A DNA stretch of 64,000 nt from Ailanthus altissimus. Taxonomy: Eukaryota > Streptophyta > Magnoliopsida > Sapindales > Simaroubaceae. The notes beneath the pieces are model-generated. The model was not told the origin of the DNA. It saw only the letters and a list, made by a program, of their open reading frames with translations, and made no database searches. Location: NCBI GenBank assembly GCA_946807835.1, contig OX327695.1, forward strand, positions 26,022,501 through 26,086,500, written 5' to 3'. The position numbers were made by a program, and so were the translations under genes. Shown here piece by piece: positions 11,474 through 21,793 of this stretch (within the stretch, counting starts at the first letter, position 1; each line of letters begins with the position of its first letter).

Positions 11474-14189
11474 TGTAGTAACCAGTATCCACGACTGGTA
11501 AGAATAAGTATTTATATATGTATAAATATACGTATTTTATTTGTATGTTGGTGATACTTGATTTATATATTGTTATTAGTAGTGTTTGTATAGGTTAAGG
11601 TCATATTATTAGCATTGGGTTTAATTGCAAGACTTTAGATTTATTTTAGGGACCAAATTGTAATACTTTGAAAGTTTTAGGGGTAAATTCGTAAATACCA
11701 AAAATTAGCCTCTTAGTATAAAAATACACTTTTGAACCCTAATTTACCATTTTTAGGTCGAACTACCCATTTTAAGAGAGAGAAGAGAGAAATAGAGGAG
11801 AGAGAAAGAGGAGAAGAAGAAGAAAAAGAAGAAGAAATTGGAATTTTAAATTTCAAGAGGTATATCATACGTATTTCTCAATTTATTGGTATTAATTAAG
11901 TTAATTCCTTTAAGTTTTGATTTCTGAAAATATTTATAATTGAGGATTTGTTGTGTATTTCGTAAGATCATATGAGAATTGATGATGATCTATAAGATAG
12001 TTTGATAAATCATGATGAATTATGGAATTTCTGCTGGATAACCTCTTGATCTAGGAATTTTATAAATTTTTGTGATTCGATTCTGGTTTTGAATTTTGAG
12101 TATATGAAATTAGACATGTTAAGGATCATATGAGACTTTGAATCGATTGAAAATTCTGGAAATTGAATTTATAGTGAATTTACCAAAATGACCCTGAAAT
12201 TCTAGAAATTTCCTGTGTAAACAGTATAGTACAGTGAAAAATAATTTTTGTCCTACTGAATGATCTTCAAAAATTATGAATTTGTGGAATATGATAATTT
12301 TATATGTCTAATATGATATACTCGGAATTGAGAATTTAGATCAATGTGGTTGAAGTGTTATGAATTTCTAAAGTGTATCAGCTCATTGTAATATTTGATT
12401 AATAGATTTTTAAAGTTATAGAATAAAATAGTTTTAAAATACTTTTGGCAGTGATTGGGAAGTGAAATATTTATCATGGACTGAGATATGTGTTAAGAGT
12501 AATTATGTAGTAGTTTTATAATTTTTGAGTTAGTATATGATTTTATAAAATTGGGAGATTGAATACTGTTCAGTAAGTATCTTGATCCTGTCAGGTTTGT
12601 AGTTTGGATTCGATGGTGTGTATGGAATGGATTGTGTAGGAAATTTGATATAATGTTCATATATAAGAAGGATATATGAGTCAAGAATGGTATATTCTGA
12701 TTTTGGAGTAATTGTACATCATTGGATGTATTAGAAATTTTTGTTAAGTGTAAGTGGTCAGAATGACAGGTTTTGAGAAACCAAATATTTAGACCAATTT
12801 GATGTGATAAATGCATTGTGTATAATTTTGTAAGCTATTTAAAGTATTTTGTGTGAATTGTGAGGCTTATGAAAGGATTAATCTCTATTGATAGGTTAAG
12901 GAGATTTAAGCCTTGTAGCTGAAAGTGTTAAGAGGTAAGTATACTAGACTTTTTACTGAAATCACAATAAACATAGTAATTGTTTTGTATGATTTTGCAA
13001 ATGGGGTTAAGAATATGTTTATGTTATGTCAAAGTATATTTTGATATGAAATGTGAATCTATGTTTCTGAATGTGAGCATTAACATTGAGCATGGACATA
13101 CATGTGTTTTTGTAAGTGAGCTTTCAAAATAAGATGTGTTTAATAAAGAAAGCTTTTGAAGTGTAATATGTCCATGAGAAATATTTTGTATTTTGAGGGT
13201 ACTTGAACTCACTGTCAACTTAGTAGGCATTTTATGTGATTTGTGGAGCCTTTATGTGTGGCCTTTCCTTTGGGATTGGTATATGTTATGTGTTCCGTAT
13301 GTAGGGAGGATCCTATTGGTACCTAAAGGAAGAGTGAGTCATCACATTCGTGTGGTGGCGTATTAGTGCATGTGAGAGGACTCACCGATGATCAGGGTGA
13401 GGGTTTGGCTTTTACCTTCGGGCATAAGCATTATATATGTGTTATTCAAGACCTCACTTGTACTATTCCTCTCATACGGTATGTCACCTACGAGTGACAT
13501 TTGGCTCATTATGTGATATGTGATATGTAAGTCCTACTAAGTAGTAGTCGAGTAATGGTATTCCTATTATGTGTTTTGAAAGAATGTGTAAGCGCTTACA
13601 TGATATGTGATTTGATAAGATTATGATTTTGATTGATCACAGCATATCATACATATGCATTGTGTACATATATGTATTTGTATTTGATATATGAAAAACT
13701 AGTATGCTTACTGAGTTTTATACTCATTATAGTTTATGGTGATTTCAGGTAAATAAGGTACATGTGTGCTTAGCGGATTTGGCAAGGCTTCTGCTGTTCC
13801 TTGGGTTCCCTAAGTTGTTAGGTTGCTAAGTGTTTCATTTGGGGACACGTAGGATAAAATATTTGATTTGTCCCTGTTGAATAAATACTTATGTATTATT
13901 TTATTGTGTGTGGTTGGATTTAGTTTAAGTTTCACCAAGTGTAGTAATGGATTGATTTTAAGTAAGAATTTACAATGAATATATTCTGGGCTTCCGGTAA
14001 CAAAGTTGCTACTGGTGACGTAGTAGAGTGTTAATCTCTGAGAAAACTCTACGTATCTCCGGTTTACTAATTGTCCCAGTCATAATTCAATTGCTATAAT
14101 TCTGAAAGAAATTAAAATGAATGTTTAAGTATTATTGAATGAATGTAAGTGATGTCGTGTGTCAGATCTTTTGGGTCTGGGGCGTGACA
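11474..14189 (+). repeat. 5' LTR of the LOG-carrying element
   Basis: 2716 bp. It contains a GA-rich purine tract around 11775-11835 (gagagaagagag, gaagaagaag). Minus-strand frames of 107 and 68 codons recur identically in the other LTR and are shadows. Differences from the 3' LTR that I could see are near 11495, 11762, 14051 and 14165. Confidence 0.93.
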
Positions 14190-14197
14190 GCTTTTAT

Positions 14198-14209
14198 TGG
14201 TATCAGAGC
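14198..14209 (+). promoter_or_regulatory. tRNA-iMet primer-binding site of the LOG-carrying element
   Basis: tggtatcagagc, eight bases inside the 5' LTR end. This is the standard plant retroelement PBS complementary to initiator methionine tRNA and fixes the element's orientation as plus. Confidence 0.88.
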
Positions 14210-14639
14210 TAAGATATGATTCTGTAGACTTTTAAGTGTCGAGTCAAGGGAACCGAGCAGATGCCAAATCCTTAGGATTGTATTTGTAGCTTTGTTGTGT
14301 AAAAGTTTGACATACTCCTTAAATTTTGTGTGATTTTGTGAAGATGACACAGTATCGTATCCAAGAGCTGCTAAGATTGTTGTTGTTGTGGATAATGGTA
14401 CCTTGTGGATCTTAATGTTACCATTTAGATTTTTTTTTAAGTTATGACTAATATGCTTAGTAAGAGTGATGTTGAATATCTTATAATGATAATTTGCATG
14501 TGATAGAGCAAATTGAGATAATTTTCTCAATGACAAAATATAGAGAAGTAGAGTATTGAAGACATCAATTGAAACAACTTTTATTGAAAAGGAAAACAAC
14601 AACACAACAACAATAGCAGCAACAAAAATACAATAGAGG
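14210..14639 (+). other. Remnant of the element's 5' leader / start of gag
   Basis: The stretch ends in a CAA/AAC-rich segment at 14595-14630 (acaacaacacaacaacaata) like the Q/N-rich start of gypsy gag. No gag frame continues beyond it because the LOG cargo begins. A run of nine T at 14430-14438 would be poly(A) on the LOG strand, about 200 bp past its stop. It could be a relic of a retrocopied mRNA tail but is too short to prove it. The 147-codon minus-strand frame here runs into the LTR and is a shadow. Confidence 0.45.
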
Positions 14640-15293
14640 CTACAGAGTGAGATTTAAGTCTATTTTGCGCTTCTTCTGACTGTCATGAGTAGACCAATCT
14701 AACTGATGCAATGTTGGATTAGACAGAGGAATAAAAGACTGCAATTGATCAATCAGTTGATCAACAATTGGAGCTGAAATAAGAATCCGTCGTGCTAGAA
14801 GTGGGATGAATTGTGTTCCCGCTGCATAGTCAAGAAAAGATATCAACCCGTCGTAAAAACCGTTAACATTTAACAAACCAATGGGTTTTTGGTGGATTTG
14901 TAATTGTGCCCATGAGACAATTTGAAAAATTTCCTCCAAGGTCCCGAAACCTCCTGGTAGAGCTATGAAAGCATCCGCATGCCTAAGCATTTGAGCCATT
15001 CGCTCGTGCATAGATGAGACTTGTAACTCATCCCCAACTGTTTTTCCTACAACATTTTCAATAGTTAGAGGTTTTGGAATGATACCCAAAACTCGACTAC
15101 CTTTATTGTGTACAGCTTTTGCCACAGACCCCATTAACCCTCGGTTACCTCCTCCATATACTAAATGTATATTTCGCTCAGCTAATACCTTACCAAGATT
15201 TTCTGCAACTTTTGTAAACTCTTCAGTATTCCCAGGGTTGGATCTACAAAAGACACAAATTTTTGTGAATCGACGAGCTGAGATTTCCTCCAT
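14640..15293 (-). CDS. LOG: LONELY GUY-type cytokinin riboside 5'-monophosphate phosphoribohydrolase, intronless
   Basis: 217 aa from the ATG at 15293; an upstream in-frame GTG at 15305 is not needed. LOG enzymes release active cytokinin bases from their riboside 5'-monophosphates in one step, in cytosol and nucleus. Family marks are all present: CVFC near residue 13, the Rossmann-like GGGNRGLMG (47-55), MHER with Arg98, and the signature PGGFGTLEE (113-121), whose last Glu is catalytic, then 'WAQLQIHQKPIGLLNV' typical of plant LOGs. Length is normal for the family and there is no stop or frameshift. Plant LOG genes usually have several introns; this copy has none, as expected of a retrocopy. 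One oddity is Met99 where most LOGs have Lys directly after the Arg. Another is Asn-Arg in the GGG-SIG-LMG loop. It lies inside a retrotransposon, antisense to it. Activity is inferred, not shown. Confidence 0.93.
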   Translation of the reverse strand: MEEISARRFTKICVFCRSNPGNTEEFTKVAENLGKVLAERNIHLVYGGGNRGLMGSVAKAVHNKGSRVLGIIPKPLTIENVVGKTVGDELQVSSMHERMAQMLRHADAFIALPGGFGTLEEIFQIVSWAQLQIHQKPIGLLNVNGFYDGLISFLDYAAGTQFIPLLARRILISAPIVDQLIDQLQSFIPLSNPTLHQLDWSTHDSQKKRKIDLNLTL

Positions 15294-15353
15294 TGTTACG
15301 CTCACCCTAATCTTTGAATGTTTTTGAGTTTGTATAAGGATGCAATAATAATG

Positions 15354-15362
15354 TATTTATAG
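15354..15362 (-). promoter_or_regulatory. TATA box of the LOG cargo gene
   Basis: ctataaata on the minus strand, about 60 bp upstream of the LOG ATG at 15293. That spacing fits a short 5' UTR. Confidence 0.55.
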
Positions 15363-15890
15363 AGAAACAAATTGATAATAGCTATGAAGCATATGTGTAA
15401 GTATGTTCAAGTATATATTTTTCTCGATTCTTGTGAGGCAAAAAAAAAAAAAAAGAAAAGAATCAGTTTTACTTTATCATTTTATAAGGGACAATAGGTC
15501 GCAAAATCTTGAATAAATATATGTTGATATGTAAGTGTGATAAAAATTGTGTCAGAAGCGTGATAAGTTAGGTAAGATAATTAAGAAAAGTCAATAAAGG
15601 CCTATTTCATGGATTTAGGGACTTAGCCGTTTTGGCACTAATGGCCGACAATGCATTAATGACTTGAAGACATTTTGAACTAACAATTGGACTTTGGACA
15701 TGAGGCCAAATTAACTTTATTAATTTCAAGGATTTTTGTGATCTTAACATTGATTTTTGGATAGATTAAAAGCAGATATGAAAAAAGATAAAGCACACTT
15801 GACATAAAGATAAAGCAGTAGTCAGTCTCTCTTTGATGTGATAGAGCAACACGGATTTAGTTTCTGTGAAAATAGAAACAGCAATGTAGG
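15363..15890. other. Spacer between the two cargo genes
   Basis: Contains a 15-A run near 15439 and no ORF. It would serve as the LOG promoter region and the 3' flank of the 386-aa ORF, since both genes run on the minus strand. No recognisable pol or gag sequence is left here. Confidence 0.5.
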
Positions 15891-17051
15891 TCAAAATGAG
15901 TCTCCTTGGTCGCTTTCATCTGTGTCGTATCCGTGAGAGAGGAACTTATGGAGTTGTTGTTCCCATGCATTGAATGAGGGCTCTGGTTGAGTGGAATGTG
16001 GGTCTACCATATCTTGATCTTCTCCAGGTGAGCTGGTCTGGATGAGGGATGTGCTGGCTTCCTCTTGGATTTGGGTGTCGGTTGGATAAAGTTGGGAGTC
16101 TTGAAAGAGAGATAAGTCAAGATTGGGTTGGTGTTGGTCAGGTTCTGTCGGGACAACTGGCTGAGATTGAGTAGGTTCTGTCGGGACAGGTGGCTGAGGC
16201 CATTGGTGAAGGTTATCGATTTCTTGTCTGTATCTGGCATAATAAGTCATGTTTGGGATATGGTGATGGTGGGTAGAGTAATTTGTATTTCTATGATGTG
16301 AAAGATAATGTTTTTGTCTTTGTTGGAATTTGAGTATATTGGCAAAATTCAGTTCTTCTGCAAAGTCATCTTCAACCTGTTCCCAAGGTGCAGCATCTTC
16401 TGGGGAGATCCAAACGGATGGAGGAATTATCTGGTTTTCTTGAGCAAGAATTCTTTCAAGTTCTCTCTTTTGCTGGATTACTTCTTCAGGCCAGAGCTTA
16501 ATTGATCCCTTTAGTGAAAGGGTAAAGGTGAGGTAATCCTTGACAGTGGGGTAATAATGGATTTCATGATCTGAAACAATCATACCCTTTCGTTGGAGAA
16601 GTAAAACAGACCAAAGATGTTGTCTAGGTACTGCAGCATTTGTCTTGTTTGCAATCATGTGTTGAAATTTAGTTATCCACCATGTCTTTGGGTAAAACCA
16701 TTGGAGAAAAATCAGGGCTGGATGATCTTTATCACATTTTTCTAATTTTTGGACGGTTCTAAGTAATGGGAATTCCATGACGATTGTATACAGATCCAAT
16801 AGGTACCATAACAAGTAAAGGACAGATTTGGACCATTGGGAAAATGGGAAAAAATAGTGCAGGTGAAAGAAAGGGTATTCCAAGTTGAACGAAAGGCCAC
16901 CAAGAACTGTGAGGCCGTGTTCTTGGACTGCCAAGATGGCATAGTGTCTGATGAATTCTTTGGCACGGGAATGGAGTGTTCTGGTTCTGATTAGGTCAGG
17001 AAGTTGTGGTGGAGTAAAAAGAACATGAGGAGTTATGATAATAGGATTCAT
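15891..17051 (-). CDS. Unknown 386-aa protein, second antisense cargo ORF
   Basis: Intact frame from a true ATG at 17051 to 15891. I do not recognise the family. Residues 1-170 are rich in Trp, Phe, Tyr and His (for example 'FFHLHYFFPFSQW' and 'FYPKTWW'), with hydrophobic stretches but no clear membrane helix. Residues 190-245 are charged and helical-looking. Residues 270-386 are Pro/Gln/Thr/Ser-rich with an acidic tail, as in a disordered region. There is no zinc knuckle and no RT, integrase or protease motif. It sits upstream of LOG on the same strand with a 598-bp gap. It might be an accessory ORF like the antisense ORFs of some gypsy elements, or a captured host gene. An uninterrupted frame this long in young AT-rich DNA suggests selection or very recent capture. 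Confidence 0.7.
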   Translation of the reverse strand: MNPIIITPHVLFTPPQLPDLIRTRTLHSRAKEFIRHYAILAVQEHGLTVLGGLSFNLEYPFFHLHYFFPFSQWSKSVLYLLWYLLDLYTIVMEFPLLRTVQKLEKCDKDHPALIFLQWFYPKTWWITKFQHMIANKTNAAVPRQHLWSVLLLQRKGMIVSDHEIHYYPTVKDYLTFTLSLKGSIKLWPEEVIQQKRELERILAQENQIIPPSVWISPEDAAPWEQVEDDFAEELNFANILKFQQRQKHYLSHHRNTNYSTHHHHIPNMTYYARYRQEIDNLHQWPQPPVPTEPTQSQPVVPTEPDQHQPNLDLSLFQDSQLYPTDTQIQEEASTSLIQTSSPGEDQDMVDPHSTQPEPSFNAWEQQLHKFLSHGYDTDESDQGDSF

Positions 17052-17112
17052 TATGAAGATGGTATGAGGGTTGGTTTTCTTTATTGCTAGAAAAGTGATT
17101 ATGAGGTTTAGG

Positions 17113-17122
17113 CTATTTATAG
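17113..17122 (-). promoter_or_regulatory. TATA box upstream of the 386-aa ORF
   Basis: ctataaatag on the minus strand, about 62 bp before the ATG at 17051. Word and spacing are nearly the same as for the LOG gene. Confidence 0.5.
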
Positions 17123-17849
17123 AGTTTTGTGAAAGAAAATCAATAATCGTTTTGTTCTTTTCTTTTTCGTGGATGACGTTAAAGGAATAGTTAAAAAACC
17201 ATATTTGCCATCGCAGTAATTGTGCTAGTGCAATCTTTTCTGTTTGAAACTGAGCATATTAGAAAAAAAGCAGACATGTCAGTCTCAATGAGAAAATGAT
17301 GTCCAATAAGGTGGACTATTTTTTTTTAAGAGTTAAAGTAAGAGATATAATGCTGAGATCTATAGTTTAAGAATCAATTGAACTAAAGGTCTTTTTATTG
17401 AAGTTGATTTTTGATCGTTTAAGATAATGCCTTCAATATTCTGATTTGAATGACAACTTAGTTGCGTAGAAATGTTACATTTTTTTTTGAATGATATCAA
17501 GGTAGTGAATGATATTATGACGTATGAGTATATGTTGAAGGGATTAAAATTTTTAGAGGAGTTAAGAATTTTATGTAAGAGATTAGTATGGGTATTCTAC
17601 ATCTATATTATTCTTTAATGAATAAAAGGTGAAGTGTATAGATGCATATTAAATATTGAACGAATGGGAGAAAAGAATAAAAATATGTGTGTATAATTTT
17701 ATAAGTCAATAATGTGTGTCATATGTTTATTTTATGGATATATGTTTCGTACTCCTCTCGTATACTCAGCTATGAGCCAACTTAGAGATAATCTAACATA
17801 TGAATGAGTATTTATTAGGATTTTGGACCACAATGAGCAAATCCTATAT
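17123..17849. other. AT-rich interior of the element, no gene
   Basis: No open frame or recognised domain. It probably holds the promoter of the 386-aa ORF and decayed pol sequence. Confidence 0.4.
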
Positions 17850-18005
17850 ACAAAGAAGATTGCTTTGTAAATGTTTTATGAATAAACCATACTGTTGAAA
17901 AGGCAACTTGGGAATGAGAATAAGAAATGAGATTTAAGTATCCTCATATGTTTGCTCAAGTCATGAATTTCGAGGACGAAATTCTTATAAGGAGGGGAGA
18001 ATTGT
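17850..18005 (+). pseudogene. Residual C-terminus of a chromovirus-type gypsy pol
   Basis: The plus-strand frame reads '...NHTVEKATWE', then (after stop codons) 'KYPHMFAQVMNFEDEILIRRGEL' split over the polypurine tract, ending in the TAG inside the 3' LTR. The 'V-E-x-A-T-W-E' and 'F-x-D-E-I-L...RGEL' words are what chromodomain-bearing (Tekay/Del-like) gypsy elements have at the end of pol. This shows the backbone was an ordinary gypsy element before its coding region was lost. Confidence 0.75.
17989..18002 (+). promoter_or_regulatory. Polypurine tract of the LOG-carrying element
   Basis: aaggaggggagaat, ending at the first base of the 3' LTR. This is a standard gypsy plus-strand primer. Confidence 0.85.
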
Positions 18006-20718
18006 AGTAACCAGTATCCACGATTGGTAAGAATAAGTATTTATATATGTATAAATATACGTATTTTATTTGTATGTTGGTGATACTTGATTTATATATT
18101 GTTATTAGTAGTGTTTGTATAGGTTAAGGTCATATTATTAGCATTGGGTTTAATTGCAAGACTTTAGATTTATTTTAGGGACCAAATTGTAATACTTTGA
18201 AAGTTTTAGGGGTAAATTCGTAAATACCAAAAATTAGCCTCTTAGTATAAAAATACACTTTTGAACCCTAATTTACCATTTTTAGGTCGAGCTACCCATT
18301 TTAAGAGAGAGAAGAGAGAAATAGAGGAGAGAGAAAGAGGAGAAGAAGAAGAAAAAGAAGAAGAAATTGGAATTTTAAATTTCAAGAGGTATATCATACG
18401 TATTTCTCAATTTATTGGTATTAATTAAGTTAATTCCTTTAAGTTTTGATTTCTGAAAATATTTATAATTGAGGATTTGTTGTGTATTTCGTAAGATCAT
18501 ATGAGAATTGATGATGATCTATAAGATAGTTTGATAAATCATGATGAATTATGGAATTTCTGCTGGATAACCTCTTGATCTAGGAATTTTATAAATTTTT
18601 GTGATTCGATTCTGGTTTTGAATTTTGAGTATATGAAATTAGACATGTTAAGGATCATATGAGACTTTGAATCGATTGAAAATTCTGGAAATTGAATTTA
18701 TAGTGAATTTACCAAAATGACCCTGAAATTCTAGAAATTTCCTGTGTAAACAGTATAGTACAGTGAAAAATAATTTTTGTCCTACTGAATGATCTTCAAA
18801 AATTATGAATTTGTGGAATATGATAATTTTATATGTCTAATATGATATACTCGGAATTGAGAATTTAGATCAATGTGGTTGAAGTGTTATGAATTTCTAA
18901 AGTGTATCAGCTCATTGTAATATTTGATTAATAGATTTTTAAAGTTATAGAATAAAATAGTTTTAAAATACTTTTGGCAGTGATTGGGAAGTGAAATATT
19001 TATCATGGACTGAGATATGTGTTAAGAGTAATTATGTAGTAGTTTTATAATTTTTGAGTTAGTATATGATTTTATAAAATTGGGAGATTGAATACTGTTC
19101 AGTAAGTATCTTGATCCTGTCAGGTTTGTAGTTTGGATTCGATGGTGTGTATGGAATGGATTGTGTAGGAAATTTGATATAATGTTCATATATAAGAAGG
19201 ATATATGAGTCAAGAATGGTATATTCTGATTTTGGAGTAATTGTACATCATTGGATGTATTAGAAATTTTTGTTAAGTGTAAGTGGTCAGAATGACAGGT
19301 TTTGAGAAACCAAATATTTAGACCAATTTGATGTGATAAATGCATTGTGTATAATTTTGTAAGCTATTTAAAGTATTTTGTGTGAATTGTGAGGCTTATG
19401 AAAGGATTAATCTCTATTGATAGGTTAAGGAGATTTAAGCCTTGTAGCTGAAAGTGTTAAGAGGTAAGTATACTAGACTTTTTACTGAAATCACAATAAA
19501 CATAGTAATTGTTTTGTATGATTTTGCAAATGGGGTTAAGAATATGTTTATGTTATGTCAAAGTATATTTTGATATGAAATGTGAATCTATGTTTCTGAA
19601 TGTGAGCATTAACATTGAGCATGGACATACATGTGTTTTTGTAAGTGAGCTTTCAAAATAAGATGTGTTTAATAAAGAAAGCTTTTGAAGTGTAATATGT
19701 CCATGAGAAATATTTTGTATTTTGAGGGTACTTGAACTCACTGTCAACTTAGTAGGCATTTTATGTGATTTGTGGAGCCTTTATGTGTGGCCTTTCCTTT
19801 GGGATTGGTATATGTTATGTGTTCCGTATGTAGGGAGGATCCTATTGGTACCTAAAGGAAGAGTGAGTCATCACATTCGTGTGGTGGCGTATTAGTGCAT
19901 GTGAGAGGACTCACCGATGATCAGGGTGAGGGTTTGGCTTTTACCTTCGGGCATAAGCATTATATATGTGTTATTCAAGACCTCACTTGTACTATTCCTC
20001 TCATACGGTATGTCACCTACGAGTGACATTTGGCTCATTATGTGATATGTGATATGTAAGTCCTACTAAGTAGTAGTCGAGTAATGGTATTCCTATTATG
20101 TGTTTTGAAAGAATGTGTAAGCGCTTACATGATATGTGATTTGATAAGATTATGATTTTGATTGATCACAGCATATCATACATATGCATTGTGTACATAT
20201 ATGTATTTGTATTTGATATATGAAAAACTAGTATGCTTACTGAGTTTTATACTCATTATAGTTTATGGTGATTTCAGGTAAATAAGGTACATGTGTGCTT
20301 AGCGGATTTGGCAAGGCTTCTGCTGTTCCTTGGGTTCCCTAAGTTGTTAGGTTGCTAAGTGTTTCATTTGGGGACACGTAGGATAAAATATTTGATTTGT
20401 CCCTGTTGAATAAATACTTATGTATTATTTTATTGTGTGTGGTTGGATTTAGTTTAAGTTTCACCAAGTGTAGTAATGGATTGATTTTAAGTAAGAATTT
20501 ACAATGAATATATTCTGGGCTTCCGGTAACAAAGTTGCTACTGGTGACGTAGTAGAGTGTTAATCTCTGAGAAAACTCTGCGTATCTCCGGTTTACTAAT
20601 TGTCCCAGTCATAATTCAATTGCTATAATTCTGAAAGAAATTAAAATGAATGTTTAAGTATTATTGAATGAATGTAAGTGATGTCGTGTGTCAAATCTTT
20701 TGGGTCTGGGGCGTGACA
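18003..20718 (+). repeat. 3' LTR of the LOG-carrying element
   Basis: 2716 bp, identical in length to the 5' LTR and nearly identical in sequence. It is followed directly by the second tcctc TSD copy and then by copia RT sequence. Confidence 0.93.
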
Positions 20719-20723
20719 TCCTC

Positions 20724-21793
20724 GCTCTATCTCTATAGAGTTTTATACCTAGTATAAAGGAAGCCTCTCCCAAATCCTTCATGGAGAAGTTCTTACTCAG
20801 ATAGCTCTTGACTGATTGCAACATACCTATATCATTCCTAATGATAAGTATGTCATCAACATAGAGAACTAAGAAAACTATCATGCTCCCACTGACCTTT
20901 CTATACACACAAGCTTCCTCTTCATTTTTGATGAAACCAGACCCTCTGATTACTTCATCAAAACGAAGATTCCAGCTTCAGGATGCCTGCTTAAGTCCAT
21001 AAATGGACTTCTTCAGTTTGCATATTAGACCAGAGGTCAAGCTGGATGCAAAACCTTCAGGCTGTTCCATGTATATCTCTTCATCGAGATATCCATTTAG
21101 GAACGCCGTCTTCACATCCATCTGCCATATCTCATAATCATAATATACTGCAAATGCCAATAATATACGAATTGACTTAAGCATCGCTACTGGTGCAAAA
21201 GTTTCCTCATAGTCGATCCCAGATCGCTGAGTATAACCTTTGGCAACCAGTCTGGCTTTAAAGGTTTCAACCTTTCCATCAAGCCCACGCTTCCGTTTAT
21301 AAATCCATTTACAACCGATACGAACTATTCCTTCAGGAAGCTGAACCAAGTCCCAAACTTGATTCTGATGCATAGAGTCAATTTCGGATTTCATGGCATC
21401 TTGCCATTTTCCCGAGTCAATGTCCAACATCGACTCTCTATAGGTCAAAGGATCATTTTCTTCAATTAAGAAAACTCCAAGCGCACCTTCAGGTATCTGA
21501 CCATACCTAGTAGGTGGCCTAGACATCCTTTGTGACCTATGAGAATGGTGTGTTAAAGGTATTTCACTCGATTGAGCCTGAGTTTCCATCAGTGGTTCAT
21601 CAGTGTTTTGATTGACTTCATCAAGTTCAATCTTTTTACAATCCCCACAATCCATAAGAAACTGTTTCTCAAGAAAAGTGGCATTACGAGCAACGAACAC
21701 ATTTCGTTGTTCAGGATCATAAAATTGGTATCCCATTGAATTCTTAGGATACCCGATGAACCGATACTTATACCCCCTGGGTGCAAGTTTATC
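20724..21793 (-). pseudogene. Copia polyprotein: integrase C-terminus and reverse transcriptase (proximal part)
   Basis: Clear copia RT with 'KWIYKRKRGLDGKVETFKAR', 'QMDVKTAFLNGYLDEEIYM' and the catalytic 'LYVDDILII'. The frame is the same as the integrase upstream, but a TAG at 21791-21793 separates them. A TGA at 20978-20980 cuts RT where relatives have Arg (QASRSW), consistent with CGA to TGA by cytosine deamination. The frame then runs to 20724, where the LOG-carrying element interrupts it, and resumes at 11473. Confidence 0.9.

Larger units (their letters stand above)
11474..20718 (+). mobile_element. Young non-autonomous Ty3/gypsy (chromovirus-like) element carrying a LOG gene
   Basis: Two 2716-bp LTRs (11474-14189, 18003-20718; tgtagtaacc...gcgtgaca) are bracketed by the TSD tcctc (11469-11473, 20719-20723). 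A tRNA-iMet PBS follows the 5' LTR and the polypurine tract aaggaggggagaat precedes the 3' LTR. The 3813-bp interior has no protease, RT, RNase H or integrase. What remains of pol is a C-terminal 'VEKATWE ... NFEDEILIRRGEL' tail, typical of chromodomain-bearing gypsy elements. The interior is filled by two intact minus-strand ORFs, a LOG enzyme and an unknown 386-aa protein. I found four differences between the LTRs, all transitions (about 0.15%). Transposition must depend on an autonomous relative. Confidence 0.93.

Noticed and set aside
12493..12816. 107-codon minus-strand ORF, identical at 19022-19345 (and 68-codon ORF at 13024/19553)
   Set aside because: They lie inside the two LTRs of one element, so identity reflects LTR duplication. 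Composition is AT-driven with no domain.
14430..14438. Poly(A) tail of the LOG retrocopy
   Set aside because: Only nine T on the plus strand in AT-rich DNA and no TSD around the LOG copy itself, so not claimed as a tail.
14162..14605. 147-codon minus-strand ORF downstream of LOG
   Set aside because: It crosses from the interior into the LTR and overlaps the PBS. No domain and AT-driven composition, so treated as a shadow.
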